NCBI RefSeq assembly: GCF_004011505.1
Contig: NZ_SAUN01000001.1
Location: forward strand, 10,877,501 to 10,941,500
Reading direction: 5' to 3'
DNA: 64,000 nt
From: Nonomuraea polychroma
Lineage (GTDB): Bacteria; Actinomycetota; Actinomycetes; Streptosporangiales; Streptosporangiaceae
The translations under genes were made by a program, and so were the position numbers. The notes beneath the pieces were generated by a model. The model made no database searches, was not told where the DNA came from, and worked only from the letters and a program-made list of their open reading frames with translations. Shown piece after piece: positions 1 through 8,346 of the stretch (positions are counted from its first letter, which is position 1; the number at the start of each line of letters is the position of its first letter).

Positions 1-665
1 GTCTTGGGGGTCAGGGCGTCGCGGATGCCCGGGATCTGGAGGATCGTGCCGATGCTGACGACGGGGTTGGACGGCGGCAGGATGACCACGTCAGCCTCCT
101 CGACGGCCTCAAGAACGCCCGGCGCCGGCTTGGCGGTGTCCGCCCCCACCAGCGCGAACGATTGGGCGGGGACGGAGGCGCGCAGGCGTACCCACCACTC
201 CTGGAAGTGGATGGCGCGTTTGCCGTGCTCGTCCTCGATCACCACGTGCGTCTCGCAGCGGTCGTCGCTCATCGGCAGCAGCCGCACGCCCGGCTGCCAG
301 CGCGCGCACAGCGCCTCGGTGATCTGCGAGAGCGGGTAGCCTGCCGCGAGCATCTGCGAGCGGACGATGTGGGTGGCGAAGTCGCGGTCGCCGAGCCCGA
401 ACCACTGCGGCTCCATCCCGTACGCGGCCAGTTCCTCCTTGACCACGTGGGACTCCTTGGCCCGGCCCCAGCCCTGCTCCTCGTCGATGCCGTTGCCCAG
501 GGTGTACATCACGGTGTCGAGGTCGGGGCAGACCCGCAGGCCGAACAGGGTGATGTCGTCACCCGTGTTGCCGATGACGGTGATCGTGGCGTCTGGCTCG
601 GTCGCGCGCAGACCACGGAGGAAACGGGCGCCGCCGATGCCGCCGGCGAGTGACACGATGTGCAT
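1..665 (-). CDS. cofD: 2-phospho-L-lactate transferase CofD/FbiA, C-terminus cut by window edge
   Basis: Transfers the phospholactyl-type (or phosphoenolpyruvyl) group from its guanylylated donor to the deazaflavin Fo, a cytoplasmic step of coenzyme F420 biosynthesis. The reverse strand reads from an ATG at 665 with the family's opening MHIVSLAGGIGGARFLRGL, a glycine-rich nucleotide-binding loop, followed by the family-typical VIGNTGDDITLFGLRVCPDLD and the region around GWGRAKESH. About 221 residues are visible; the family is usually about 320-330 residues, so roughly a third lies beyond position 1. fbiB/cofE normally follows downstream, outside this window. Location beside whiB matches the conserved actinobacterial order (fbiA next to whiB2 in M. 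tuberculosis). The gene reads away from whiB and from the proline-rich membrane gene. Confidence 0.93.
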   Translation of the reverse strand, partial: MHIVSLAGGIGGARFLRGLRATEPDATITVIGNTGDDITLFGLRVCPDLDTVMYTLGNGIDEEQGWGRAKESHVVKEELAAYGMEPQWFGLGDRDFATHIVRSQMLAAGYPLSQITEALCARWQPGVRLLPMSDDRCETHVVIEDEHGKRAIHFQEWWVRLRASVPAQSFALVGADTAKPAPGVLEAVEEADVVILPPSNPVVSIGTILQIPGIRDALTPK

Positions 666-845
666 GCGGCCCAGTCTGTCACCGGCCTCTGACAAGCCCG
701 CCGGGGGAGTGGTCTTCCCCACTTTCGAGTGCCCTACTTGCTGGTATAGGCCGAATTGAGATGAAAGGGGTTCCTGGGACTCCCATCGCCGGACTTGACG
801 ATGTGGCAAACTCCCTTCGGGCTAAAGGGTCCGTTGGGGGTATTT

Positions 846-2789
846 GTGAGCAAACTTGACGTCGCCCGGCTGAAGGAGCCGGCCGCCTGGGTCATGCTCG
901 TCACCGGGTTGATCAACGTGCTGCTGGCGATCGGTCACATCCTGATCGGCTCGTCGTCCGCCTCGACCTTCACGGGCCGCGCGGCCGCGAACTTCTTCGA
1001 CGTGACGAGTCCGGTGGTCGCGGCGTTGCTGCTGGGTGCGGTGCTACTGGTGACCAAGGTCGGCCAGCCGTCGCCCAAGGCCAAGCCGATCATGTACGGG
1101 GCGGCGGCCGGGCTGCTCCTGGCGTCGGTGTTCGGCATGCTGGCGTTGCTGCTGGGCCTGTTCGCCGGGGACGGGGTCCGCGACGTCGTGGAGTTCGTGC
1201 TCTTGGGCGTGCCCCAGCTGGCGTTGACCGCCATCGCGCTGGTGTATTTGATCCCGCAGGTCCTGCCGGAGCGTCCGGCCGCGCAGGTCTACCACCACCC
1301 CCAGTTCGGCCAGCAGCCGCCGTTCGCGGGCGGGCCGCAGGATCCCGCCGCCGCCTACGGGCAGCCCCAGCCCGGCTATGGTCAGCAGCCTCCCGCCGCC
1401 TACGGCCAGCAGCCCGGCTACGGTCAGCAGCCGCAGACGGGCCAGCCCCCGGCCGGGCAGCAGCCCGGCTACGGTCAGCCGGAGCAGGCGCCTGCCGCCT
1501 TCGGCCAGCAGCCCGCCTACGGTCAGCAGCCGCCGTCGGAGTCCGGCTACGGTCAGCAGCCTCCGTCAGCCCAGCAGCCGGGCTACGGGCAGCCCCAGCC
1601 CGGCTATGGTCAGCAGCCGCCGTCAGGTCAGCAGCCTGACTATGGTCAGCAGCCGCCAGGTCAGCAGCCTGACTTCGGCCAGCAGCCGCCGTCGGGTCAG
1701 CAGCCCGGCTACGGGCAGCAGCCGCCGAGCTTCGGTGGCGGCCTGCCGCCCGAGCAGTCCGCTTACGCGCCGCCCGCCGCCGACGCCCAGCCCGTGCATC
1801 CCAACCAGCCCGTCGCGCCCAACCAGCACGCCGAGCCCGGTTACGGCGCGCCGCAGCCGGACGCGTATCAGCCGGTCAGGGCCGCGCTCCCGCCGGCGCC
1901 GTCCGACCAGCAGCCGCCGCAGGGCTTCGGGCAGGACGCTTCGTTCGGACAGAACGCCGGCTTCGGGCAGAACAACGGCTTCGGGCAGGATTCCGCCTTC
2001 GGGCAGGCCGCCTACACGTCCTCCGACACGGCGCCGAGCGTCGATCGCCCCGCCCAGGAGTACGCCACCCCGCCGGCCCAGGAGTACAACACCCCGGCCG
2101 CCGAGTACCAGCCCGCCCCGTACGTCCCCGCGGACAGTCAGCCGAACCTCTACGGCCCGCCGAGCCCCAACCCGTACGCGCCGCCCCCGGCCAACGACCC
2201 CTACGCGCCGCCCGCGGACCACCAGAACCCGTACGCGCCGCCGGACGCGTTCTCCACCCCCGCCGACCAGCCCTCCTACCCGACGGGCGACACCTCGCCG
2301 AACAACGCCCCGTTCCAGCCGCCGTACCAGGGGCAGAGCGCGTTCGACCAGCCGCAGCAGCAGGGCGGAACCCCGTTCACCGGCTATTCGGGCGCCGAGT
2401 ACGCCACCCCGAACGCCTACCAAGAGCCCGACCCGCCCGTGGACCCGCGCTCCCAGCAGCTCATGGACGCCTACCAGCAGGCGGAGACGTACCAGGCGAC
2501 CGCCGGCACCACGCCCGACCTGCGCGTGCCGGACTACGCCGGCCAGCCCGGGCCGTTCGGCCACCCGCAGCAACCCCAGCAGCCGGGCGCGTACGAACCC
2601 CAGCAGGGCGCGTACGAGCCGCACCCCTATCAGCCGACCCACCAGGCGCCGGCCGGCAGGCAGGACCAGGGGGAATCGACGATGCGGATCGACCCGTCGG
2701 CCTACCGGGGAGACGCCCTCGGCGGCCGCCCGGGGGACGACCCCATCGACCCGACCGCCATATACACCCCCAACGAGCCACGCAGGTAA
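846..2789 (+). CDS. four-helix membrane protein with long Gly/Tyr/Gln/Pro-rich tail
   Basis: Function unknown. The GTG at 846 is preceded by a GGGGG ribosome site at 836-840, so I prefer it to the ATG at 795; it gives 647 residues. The first 140 residues hold four predicted membrane helices (about 14-35, 54-72, 82-107, 116-138). The remaining 500 residues are low complexity: many GYGQQPP-like units (about residues 170-300), then GFGQ(N/D) units and Pro/Ala/Tyr-rich sequence such as NPYAPP. The tail has few charges and no recognisable catalytic domain, and should face the cytoplasm if both termini are inside. It lies between divergent cofD and whiB in the same direction as whiB. Proline/glutamine-rich membrane proteins of this type are common in Streptosporangiales. 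Reading frame is secure because codon position 3 is GC-rich throughout. Confidence 0.8.
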   Translation: MSKLDVARLKEPAAWVMLVTGLINVLLAIGHILIGSSSASTFTGRAAANFFDVTSPVVAALLLGAVLLVTKVGQPSPKAKPIMYGAAAGLLLASVFGMLALLLGLFAGDGVRDVVEFVLLGVPQLALTAIALVYLIPQVLPERPAAQVYHHPQFGQQPPFAGGPQDPAAAYGQPQPGYGQQPPAAYGQQPGYGQQPQTGQPPAGQQPGYGQPEQAPAAFGQQPAYGQQPPSESGYGQQPPSAQQPGYGQPQPGYGQQPPSGQQPDYGQQPPGQQPDFGQQPPSGQQPGYGQQPPSFGGGLPPEQSAYAPPAADAQPVHPNQPVAPNQHAEPGYGAPQPDAYQPVRAALPPAPSDQQPPQGFGQDASFGQNAGFGQNNGFGQDSAFGQAAYTSSDTAPSVDRPAQEYATPPAQEYNTPAAEYQPAPYVPADSQPNLYGPPSPNPYAPPPANDPYAPPADHQNPYAPPDAFSTPADQPSYPTGDTSPNNAPFQPPYQGQSAFDQPQQQGGTPFTGYSGAEYATPNAYQEPDPPVDPRSQQLMDAYQQAETYQATAGTTPDLRVPDYAGQPGPFGHPQQPQQPGAYEPQQGAYEPHPYQPTHQAPAGRQDQGESTMRIDPSAYRGDALGGRPGDDPIDPTAIYTPNEPRR

Positions 2790-3107
2790 CGGACCGGCAA
2801 TGAACGACTAGAGAGAGGGTGCGTCGCGGGCGGGCGTCTATCCCGCCCTGATACGGTTCGGACCGCTGACAGGTTGAACGAGTCTGACCGAAACCATTGA
2901 GCGGATGGGGTGGGCCGGGCGAGAACATCACATGCCAAGCACACCGGGGCGAGGTCTGGTCTTTCCCCGGATACATGCATGCCGCTTGACGTCAGCTACG
3001 GCACGCGCGTGTAATTACAACCATGTTGTTACGCCTTCCGATGGGTGGGTAATAAGGAAGGCGTCCATGGGGGGCTCCATTGCGGGCGGGCGGCAGGGAG
3101 GTGTGCA
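2790..3107 (+). promoter_or_regulatory. intergenic region upstream of whiB with hairpin and small inverted repeat
   Basis: This gap of 318 bases carries no convincing gene. A perfect 7-bp stem, GGGCGGG at 2828-2834 pairing with CCCGCCC at 2842-2848, could terminate the upstream membrane-protein transcript, although no T-run follows. Just before whiB an AT-rich island contains the inverted repeat ACAAC-CAT-GTTGT at 3017-3029, a possible operator. The whiB ribosome site is GGCAGGGAGG, ending just before the GTG at 3108. whiB genes are usually under developmental control (BldD, WhiA, MtrA in Streptomyces), but I cannot assign this site to a particular regulator. Confidence 0.45.
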
Positions 3108-3368
3108 GTGACCGATCCGGTCATCGCACAGGATCAGCTTGACGCTGAAGAACTCGGCTGGCAGGAGCGCGCGTTGTGCGCGCAGACCGATCCGGAGGCG
3201 TTCTTCCCGGAGAAGGGCGGCTCCACGAGAGAGGCCAAGAAGGTCTGCCGATCGTGCGAGGTCCGTGCCGAGTGTCTTGAATACGCACTCGAGCACGATG
3301 AGCGGTTCGGCATCTGGGGTGGGCTGTCCGAGCGGGAGCGCAGACGGATCAAGCGCCAGGCCGTTTAG
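3108..3368 (+). CDS. whiB: WhiB-family iron-sulfur transcription factor (WhiB/WhmD type)
   Basis: A [4Fe-4S]-binding regulator of sporulation septation and cell division; it acts with the principal sigma factor and, in Streptomyces, with WhiA. Four cysteines (C24, C47, C50, C56) give the C-X22-C-X2-C-X5-C pattern, followed by the diagnostic GIWGG turn at 68-72 and a basic C-terminus (ERERRRIKRQ). The core from GWQERALCAQTDPE through FFPEKGGSTREAKKVC matches Streptomyces WhiB almost residue for residue, as I remember it. The GTG at 3108 is chosen because GGGAGG precedes it closely; an upstream ATG at 3045 would add 21 unconserved residues. Position next to cofD and before DUF3499/manB is the conserved locus of WhiB/WhiB2. 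86 residues. Confidence 0.95.
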   Translation: MTDPVIAQDQLDAEELGWQERALCAQTDPEAFFPEKGGSTREAKKVCRSCEVRAECLEYALEHDERFGIWGGLSERERRRIKRQAV

Positions 3369-3374
3369 TCATAG

Positions 3375-3410
3375 AAGGGGTCACGCGGCACAGCCGCGTG
3401 ACCCCTTTCG
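3375..3410 (+). terminator. rho-independent terminator of whiB
   Basis: A perfect 15-bp stem (3375-3389 with 3393-3407) has a three-base ACA loop and ends in a short T-rich stretch (CCCCTTTCG). It lies 6 bases after the whiB stop codon. Confidence 0.85.
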
Positions 3411-3477
3411 CACCTCCTGACCTGCTTTCGCCTGTAGGGTGGGCGCGCCTGATCATCCCCCCAGGAGTCACCCACCG

Positions 3478-3981
3478 ATGTCTCGTCCCTACGTCACCGT
3501 GATCGTCGTCGCCCACGACGGCGCACGTTGGCTCGGCGACACGCTGCGGGCTCTGGCCGCCCAGAGCCGCAGGCCCGACCGCGTGGCCGGCGTCGACAAC
3601 GGCAGCAGGGACGGCTCTGCCGACCTGCTCGCCCAGACACTCGGCAGCGGCAATGTGATCTCCCTGCCGCGGTCGACCGCGTTCGCCGAGTCCGTCGCCG
3701 AGGCGCTCGACAGGATGCCCTCGCGCGGGCCCGACGAGTGGATCTGGCTGCTCCACGACGACTGCGCTCCCGACAGGCATGCCCTGGAGGCCCTGCTCAC
3801 CGCGGCCGCGCACGATCCCAAGGCGGCCGTGCTCGGCCCGAAGCTGCGCGACTGGCTCGACCGCAGGCGCCTGCTCGAGGTGGGCGTGACGATGGGCGTC
3901 CCAGCCATTGGGACCCGGGTATCTTGTGAGCCACGATCGCGGGGTCGCGGCCGCACAGGGTCGGACAGCGCGCCCGCGTGA
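3478..3981 (+). pseudogene. truncated family-2 glycosyltransferase (N-terminal fragment)
   Basis: The first 140 or so residues are a normal GT-A nucleotide-sugar-binding start: MSRPYVTVIVVAHDGARWL, a VDNGSRDGS motif, and the metal-binding region WLLHDDCAPD. Similarity to the family stops near position 3897 (after VGVTMG), and the frame then runs 30 junk codons to a stop at 3981. The equivalent gene between whiB and the metallopeptidase in other actinomycetes encodes a large membrane glycosyltransferase of about 1000 residues, so over 80 percent is missing. A 6-bp inverted repeat GTCCCA-GCCAT-TGGGAC sits exactly at the break (3898-3914). The rest of the gene is not found before the metallopeptidase at 11.0 kb, which suggests deletion combined with insertion of the 4-11 kb genes. 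Confidence 0.75.
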
Positions 3982-3997
3982 CTGATCGTGTTTCCCT

Positions 3998-5437
3998 TTA
4001 CGGAAGCAGCAGGCCCCAGTAAAGAGCCCACGGGATGAGCGCGGTTCCTCCAGCGAGCAGCAGGCCGAGTCGTACGTTCTCACCACGGGCCACGGTGAGG
4101 CGGGCGCGGCGCCAGGAGAGTGCAGTGACGACCGTTGCGACCATGCAAGCCACCGCCAAGCCCTGCAGCGCGAGCCAGATCAGCGGACGCCCCGCCACGA
4201 CCGGCCCGGGAAATGCCATCTCACCACCGCTCATCAGCAGATACATCACGTAGACGAACAGACCGGGCACCACCACGAGCCCGCCGGCGCTGAGCAACCG
4301 CGCGGCCCTCGATACCGGGGCCTGGGAGCGACCGCGAACCCGCCGCACCAGCGCCACCACGGGATAGGCGCCGAACGCGACCACGAACAGCGCCAGCGCC
4401 GCGAGCTGGACCACCGCCGACTCCCACCAGGCGGAACGATGGACCGGCACGGTCGGCGATTCCTGTACGGGCGTCGGCCCCGACGTCCGCGCGAGGGGCG
4501 CTCTGCCCGCCACCACATCGCCCACCCAGGAGCCGACCAGGTCGGCGTAGCCGGGCGCGAGCTCCTCCAACCGGGTGACGCCGCCGTCAAGGGTCTTGAA
4601 GGCGGAGTGCTCGGCGTTGCCGAAGAAGCGGATCGTGTAGCGCCTGTTGCCGCCCTTCTCCAAGGCGGCGACGAATCCCGGCGGGCTCTCGACGGGCGGC
4701 GTCAGCAGGTCGTGGGTGCCCCAGATGGCGAGCACCGGCAGGCGTACGGCGGCAATGGTCGGACGCGGGTCGTAATGAGCCTCCGGGAACATCCCGAGGC
4801 TGTCGAGCATCCGATACATGTTGAGCTCGGCACGGTCGACCAGCGAGCCCCTGACACCGGCCCGGCGCAGCCCCGCCTTCACCGCCCAGGTCTGCTGCCG
4901 CAGCGGTGGCAGGCTGTTCGCACCGACAAGCACGACGAAGGCGACGTTCTTCGAGCGGGTGGCCGCGATGGGGACCACCCAGCCTCCCTCGCTCTGCCCC
5001 CATAATCCGACCCTTCCGGGGTCGACCCCGGGCTGTGAGCGTAACGCGGCCACGGCGCCGAGCGCGTCGTCGGCGAGTTGCGCGTAGGACCTATGGAAGA
5101 GTGAGTAACCCACGGATCGTTTGTCGTAGATCAGCACGGACATGCCCTGGCGGGCGAACTCGACGGCCTCCGTCAGGTGTCGCGTGCGCGGTGAGCCTGG
5201 CCCCGCTCCCGTCACCAGGACGAGCCCGGGGCGGCGTGGCGGCTCGGCTGTGGAGGGTGAGATGACTGTGCCCTGCATCGTGAGGCCTCCACTGCCGGGA
5301 AAGCTCACGTCCGACGCTTTCAGGTCGGGCGGTACGGCGATCGGCGGCGAAGGCGCGGGACCGGTCTCGGAAGTGCGAACGGGGGCGGCGGTCAGCAGGC
5401 AGAGGGCGATGCCGGCCGCACAAAGGATTCGTGTCAT
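3998..5437 (-). CDS. secreted or membrane-anchored alpha/beta hydrolase with C-terminal membrane helices
   Basis: A serine hydrolase of unknown substrate, probably extracytoplasmic. From the ATG at 5437 it has 479 residues: a signal peptide (MTRILCAAGIALCLLTAAP), an alpha/beta hydrolase domain with the nucleophile elbow GLWGQSEGG (Ser149), the acid in WGTHDLLTPP (Asp243) and the histidine in NAEHSAF (His277), then about four hydrophobic helices in the last 130 residues. The ATG at 5437 is preferred to the one at 5611 because the extra sequence would cross the divergent regulator start and lacks a signal peptide. It is divergent from the ArsR-type gene 79 bases away, which probably controls it. 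The esterase-like domain plus a C-terminal membrane module resembles peptidase-S9-like esterases, so esterase or peptidase activity is possible. Confidence 0.8.
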   Translation of the reverse strand: MTRILCAAGIALCLLTAAPVRTSETGPAPSPPIAVPPDLKASDVSFPGSGGLTMQGTVISPSTAEPPRRPGLVLVTGAGPGSPRTRHLTEAVEFARQGMSVLIYDKRSVGYSLFHRSYAQLADDALGAVAALRSQPGVDPGRVGLWGQSEGGWVVPIAATRSKNVAFVVLVGANSLPPLRQQTWAVKAGLRRAGVRGSLVDRAELNMYRMLDSLGMFPEAHYDPRPTIAAVRLPVLAIWGTHDLLTPPVESPPGFVAALEKGGNRRYTIRFFGNAEHSAFKTLDGGVTRLEELAPGYADLVGSWVGDVVAGRAPLARTSGPTPVQESPTVPVHRSAWWESAVVQLAALALFVVAFGAYPVVALVRRVRGRSQAPVSRAARLLSAGGLVVVPGLFVYVMYLLMSGGEMAFPGPVVAGRPLIWLALQGLAVACMVATVVTALSWRRARLTVARGENVRLGLLLAGGTALIPWALYWGLLLP

Positions 5438-5451
5438 ACTGCCGAAGCTAG

Positions 5452-5487
5452 TCTGCAGAGACTTCTCGGCAAAGGGCCCTCTGCAGA
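5452..5487. promoter_or_regulatory. probable operator between hydrolase and ArsR-type regulator
   Basis: Two copies of a 9-base element face each other: TCTGCAGAG at 5452-5460 and CTCTGCAGA at 5479-5487, each containing the palindrome CTGCAG, centre to centre 27 bases. They sit in the 79-base divergent promoter region, where an ArsR/winged-helix dimer would be expected to bind and repress both genes. The function is inferred from symmetry and position. Confidence 0.5.
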
Positions 5488-5516
5488 TATCGTTCTGCGG
5501 GACTAGGCTGATCCTC

Positions 5517-6080
5517 ATGACGGATGAGGAGCGGTTCATCCTCGATGACCCCGCGAAGCTGAAGGCGCTGGCCCATCCCATGCGGCAGTCCATGCTGCGC
5601 CACCTCAGCATTCACGGTCCCGCCACGTCGACCACGCTCGGCGAGCTGCTCGGCGCGAAGACCGGCACGACCAGCTATCACCTGCGCCAACTCGAGAAGT
5701 ACGGCTTCATCGAGGAGATCCCTGAACGATCCACCGGCCGGGAGCGCTGGTGGCGCCACGCCACAGAGCCCCGGGACATACGCCTGCCGACCCCGGACCA
5801 GCTCGCCCCAGAGGACCGTCCGGTGCTGGCCGAGTTCCACCGGATCGGTATGGAGGAGGACCGGCAGCTGTTCGAGAGCTTCCCCGAGGCTTATTGGCGC
5901 GACCCCGAGTGGGCCAAGGCGTCGCGGGGTCTCGCCCGCATGACGAAGGCGGAGTTCGAGGCGTTCTTCGAGACCTACATCGCCCTGCTGATGAAATACA
6001 ACCGATCCGCGGAGGAGGCCCCGCCGGACGCGCGGCCCATGCACGTCCGGCTCTTCGCCCTTCCCGCCGACGAAGGATGA
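5517..6080 (+). CDS. ArsR-type winged-helix transcriptional regulator
   Basis: DNA-binding repressor-type protein, 187 residues from the ATG at 5517. The N-terminal 85 residues form an ArsR-like winged helix: LKALAHPMRQSMLRHL, the recognition helix around TGTTSYHLRQLEKYGF, and the wing GRERWWRHA. The C-terminal half (about residues 95-187) is helical and acidic and resembles the effector or dimer region of actinobacterial helix-turn-helix regulators often paired with transporters or hydrolases. No metal-binding cysteine pair of classical ArsR/SmtB is visible, so a metal-sensing role is unlikely. It is divergent from the hydrolase across a paired CTGCAG element. Its stop codon overlaps the start of the following GNAT gene, so the two are probably co-transcribed. 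Confidence 0.88.
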   Translation: MTDEERFILDDPAKLKALAHPMRQSMLRHLSIHGPATSTTLGELLGAKTGTTSYHLRQLEKYGFIEEIPERSTGRERWWRHATEPRDIRLPTPDQLAPEDRPVLAEFHRIGMEEDRQLFESFPEAYWRDPEWAKASRGLARMTKAEFEAFFETYIALLMKYNRSAEEAPPDARPMHVRLFALPADEG

Positions 6081-6800
6081 TGAGCGTGGACATCCGAGCC
6101 GTCGTCTTTGCTGAACGCCCCGATCTGCACCAGCAGGCCGATCACATCTTCGGCGCCGACTGGCCCGAGTTCATTTTCCACCACCCCGTGGCCGATCAGT
6201 ACTTGGAGCGGGTGCGGGAGTTCTTCAAGGACCTGAGCCTCCTGCTCGTAGACGGCGATGACCGGATCGTGGCCGGCGGGTGGGGCGTCCCGGTGCGGTG
6301 GGACGGCACGATCGAAAACCTGCCCGGCGGTTACGACGATGCATTGAGGCAGGTGGTCAAGCCGCACGAGAAGGGCAGGGGAGCCGACACTCAGGTCATC
6401 GCCGCGGCCCAGGTCCGCCGGGACCTGCGGGGACGAGGGCTGGCCGGGCACGTGCTGGGGCGGCTCGCCGACTTCGGTGCGCAGGCTGGGCTGACGCGGG
6501 TGATCGCGCCGGTCCGCCCGACGCTCAAGGCAACGTTACCCGTTGACGCCGATGGGGTGCTTCATGACCTGGACCCGGCCGGACGGTGCCCCGCTGGACC
6601 CATGGCTGCGAGCTCACCACAGGCTGGGCGCCCGGATGTTGTGCCCGGCAGAGCGCTCCATGGTCATGACGGGTTCCGTCGCTGAATGGGAGGGGTGGGC
6701 CGGCATGGATTTTCCCGACTCCGACTCCTATGTGGTGCCTGGTGCGCTCGCCCCGGTCGAGATCGATCGAGAGCGTGACGTCGGGGAACTGCTTCCGGGC
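6077..6800 (+). pseudogene. GNAT-family acetyltransferase, frameshifted and truncated
   Basis: The reading frame from the ATG at 6077 gives a GNAT-like N-terminal portion (DIRAVVFAERPDLHQQADHI) and an acetyl-CoA loop (QVRRDLRGRGLAGHVL). At about 6532-6540 the frame breaks: frame one continues as unrelated sequence, while the frame one base later resumes PMGCFMTWTRPDGAPLDPWL, the expected family C-terminal part. One extra T in ACGTTACCCG would explain the shift. The C-terminus is also lost: after APVEIDRERDVG at about 6780 the sequence runs into the 3' end of the convergent ABC permease. The protein should be inactive unless the shift is a sequencing error; even then the last 15-20 residues are replaced. 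The start overlaps the regulator's stop codon. Confidence 0.7.
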
Positions 6801-7598
6801 TCAATGCCCGACGCTCTGGTAATGATCGAGCTGACGCCGCCAGATGAGGTACGCCAGCGCGATCAGCACCACGCCCAGCAGCGGGGTCGCCAAGGCCCAG
6901 GGATTGTCGAGCTTGTCCAGTACGACGCTCGCCGGCACGTAGGCCACGAAGGCGACCGGCAGCACGAAGGTGAGCAGCCACTCGACCACGCCGCCGAAGA
7001 TCTTCATCGGGTACGAGCCGAACTTGCTGAAGACGTCGTCGACGAAGACGCGCAGGGCGAAGGTGTCGATCATGCGCAGCGACAACGAGCAGAGCGCGAG
7101 GAAGAAAGCAGCCTCGATGAGGGCACCGCCCACGACCGCCACGAAGCAGAAGGCGATCACCCCGGCGTTCCACTGCACGTGGGCACTCTGGCCGGCGACG
7201 GTGAGCAGCGTGACGCCCACGAGCAGGTCGCCGAACTGGCTGATGCCCATGCGGTTGCCCATGACCTGCACGAGGGGATTGAGCGGGCGGAGGAGGAAAC
7301 GGTCGAACTCTCCGTTGCGTACCACCCATTGGATGTCGTTCACGCTGATCAGCGGGATCATCGCCAGGGCGTGGGCGGTCAGGCGCAGGCCGTACAGGAA
7401 GGCGATCTCCGCCAGTCCCCAGCCCGCCAGCGACGGGAAGGTGTGCATCACCACCCAGATGAAGGCGAACCCGGTGCCCTGCCAGATCGCGCCGCTGATG
7501 ATGCCGATCACGGTGTTGAGGCGGTACTGCATGGCGCCGCGGGCGGAGGCGCGCTGGAGCAGTACGTACAGGCGTAGGGTGCGGAGGACCTCAGCCAC
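6801..7598 (-). CDS. ABC-2 family exporter permease, subunit 2
   Basis: Membrane subunit of an ABC exporter, 265 residues with about six helices, starting MAEVLRTLRLYVLLQRASARGAMQYR. The LRLYVLLQRAS amphipathic start, the NGEFDRFLLRPLNPL loop and the PMKIFGG segment are typical of the ABC-2 (DUF990-like) permeases that occur as heterodimers in actinomycetes. It overlaps the preceding permease gene by 8 bases and is the last gene of a three-gene leftward operon with that permease and an ATPase. Substrate unknown; relatives are usually annotated as multidrug or daunorubicin-type exporters, an assignment by family only. Its 3' end abuts the degraded acetyltransferase. Confidence 0.88.
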   Translation of the reverse strand: MAEVLRTLRLYVLLQRASARGAMQYRLNTVIGIISGAIWQGTGFAFIWVVMHTFPSLAGWGLAEIAFLYGLRLTAHALAMIPLISVNDIQWVVRNGEFDRFLLRPLNPLVQVMGNRMGISQFGDLLVGVTLLTVAGQSAHVQWNAGVIAFCFVAVVGGALIEAAFFLALCSLSLRMIDTFALRVFVDDVFSKFGSYPMKIFGGVVEWLLTFVLPVAFVAYVPASVVLDKLDNPWALATPLLGVVLIALAYLIWRRQLDHYQSVGH

Positions 7599-8346
7599 CC
7601 TGGATCACCACCTTTCGATGGGCGCGGGACCAGGTGAGGACGAGCAGGCCCCACAGTCCCGCGATCCAGGCGAGCTCAATCACAACAGGACCTGAAATAT
7701 CGGAAATGTGCCCGACGTAGATCGCCGCGGGAACGTACCCCATGTACTTGAAGGGCAAGACCTCGGCCACCACGCCCAGGACGCCGGGGAAGAAGGCGAG
7801 CGGCACCATCGTCCCGGCGAAGAACTGGCTGACGAGCCGGTAGAGCAGCGAGATGGCCCCGGTTTCCATGGTCCAGAAGCCGATCAGGCTGATCAGCAGC
7901 GCCAGCTGCACGGCGATCACGTACCCGAGCACCAGTGTGATCACATAGCCCGCGCCGTTGACCGGCACGGTGATCGAGCCGACCAGCAGGACCACCGGGA
8001 TGACCGGCGCGAGCAGCAGCAGCCCACCCAAGGTGTTTCCGACCTGGAAGGCGGCCATCTGCCTCAGGTAGCCGACCGGCCGGGCCAGGTCGAAGAAGAC
8101 CATGCCGGTACGGATGCGGTGGTGGATGGTGCTGGAGACGATGGTGTGGGTGGCGAAGGCTTGCAAGTTGGCCAGAGCCAGGTATGCGAGCAGCGCCTCC
8201 AGTGTGAGCCCGGCGGCCACGGGGCGCGAGCCGTACACCGAGGTCCAGATCATGCGCAACAGGAAGACCTGGGCGACCAGTGCCACGCAGGTCATGATGA
8301 TGTTGCTGCGGTAGGCGAGGGCGAGGCGGAAGCCGATGCGCGTCAT
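7591..8346 (-). CDS. ABC-2 family exporter permease, subunit 1
   Basis: Second membrane subunit of the exporter, 251 residues from the ATG at 8346, which overlaps the ATPase stop codon in ATGA. Six hydrophobic helices are evident, with the family pattern MTRIGFRLALAYRSNIIM, a FFDLARPVGYLRQ cytoplasmic loop equivalent to the FLLRPLNP loop of its partner, and a final SRAHRKVVIQGG. Upstream in-frame ATGs would extend it into the ATPase gene and are rejected. It should pair with the downstream permease and the ATPase to make an asymmetric exporter. Confidence 0.88.
   Translation of the reverse strand: MTRIGFRLALAYRSNIIMTCVALVAQVFLLRMIWTSVYGSRPVAAGLTLEALLAYLALANLQAFATHTIVSSTIHHRIRTGMVFFDLARPVGYLRQMAAFQVGNTLGGLLLLAPVIPVVLLVGSITVPVNGAGYVITLVLGYVIAVQLALLISLIGFWTMETGAISLLYRLVSQFFAGTMVPLAFFPGVLGVVAEVLPFKYMGYVPAAIYVGHISDISGPVVIELAWIAGLWGLLVLTWSRAHRKVVIQGG

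Noticed and set aside
1378..2811. 477-codon Arg/Ser/Pro-rich frame
   Set aside because: Out-of-frame shadow of the Gln/Pro-rich tail of the membrane protein.
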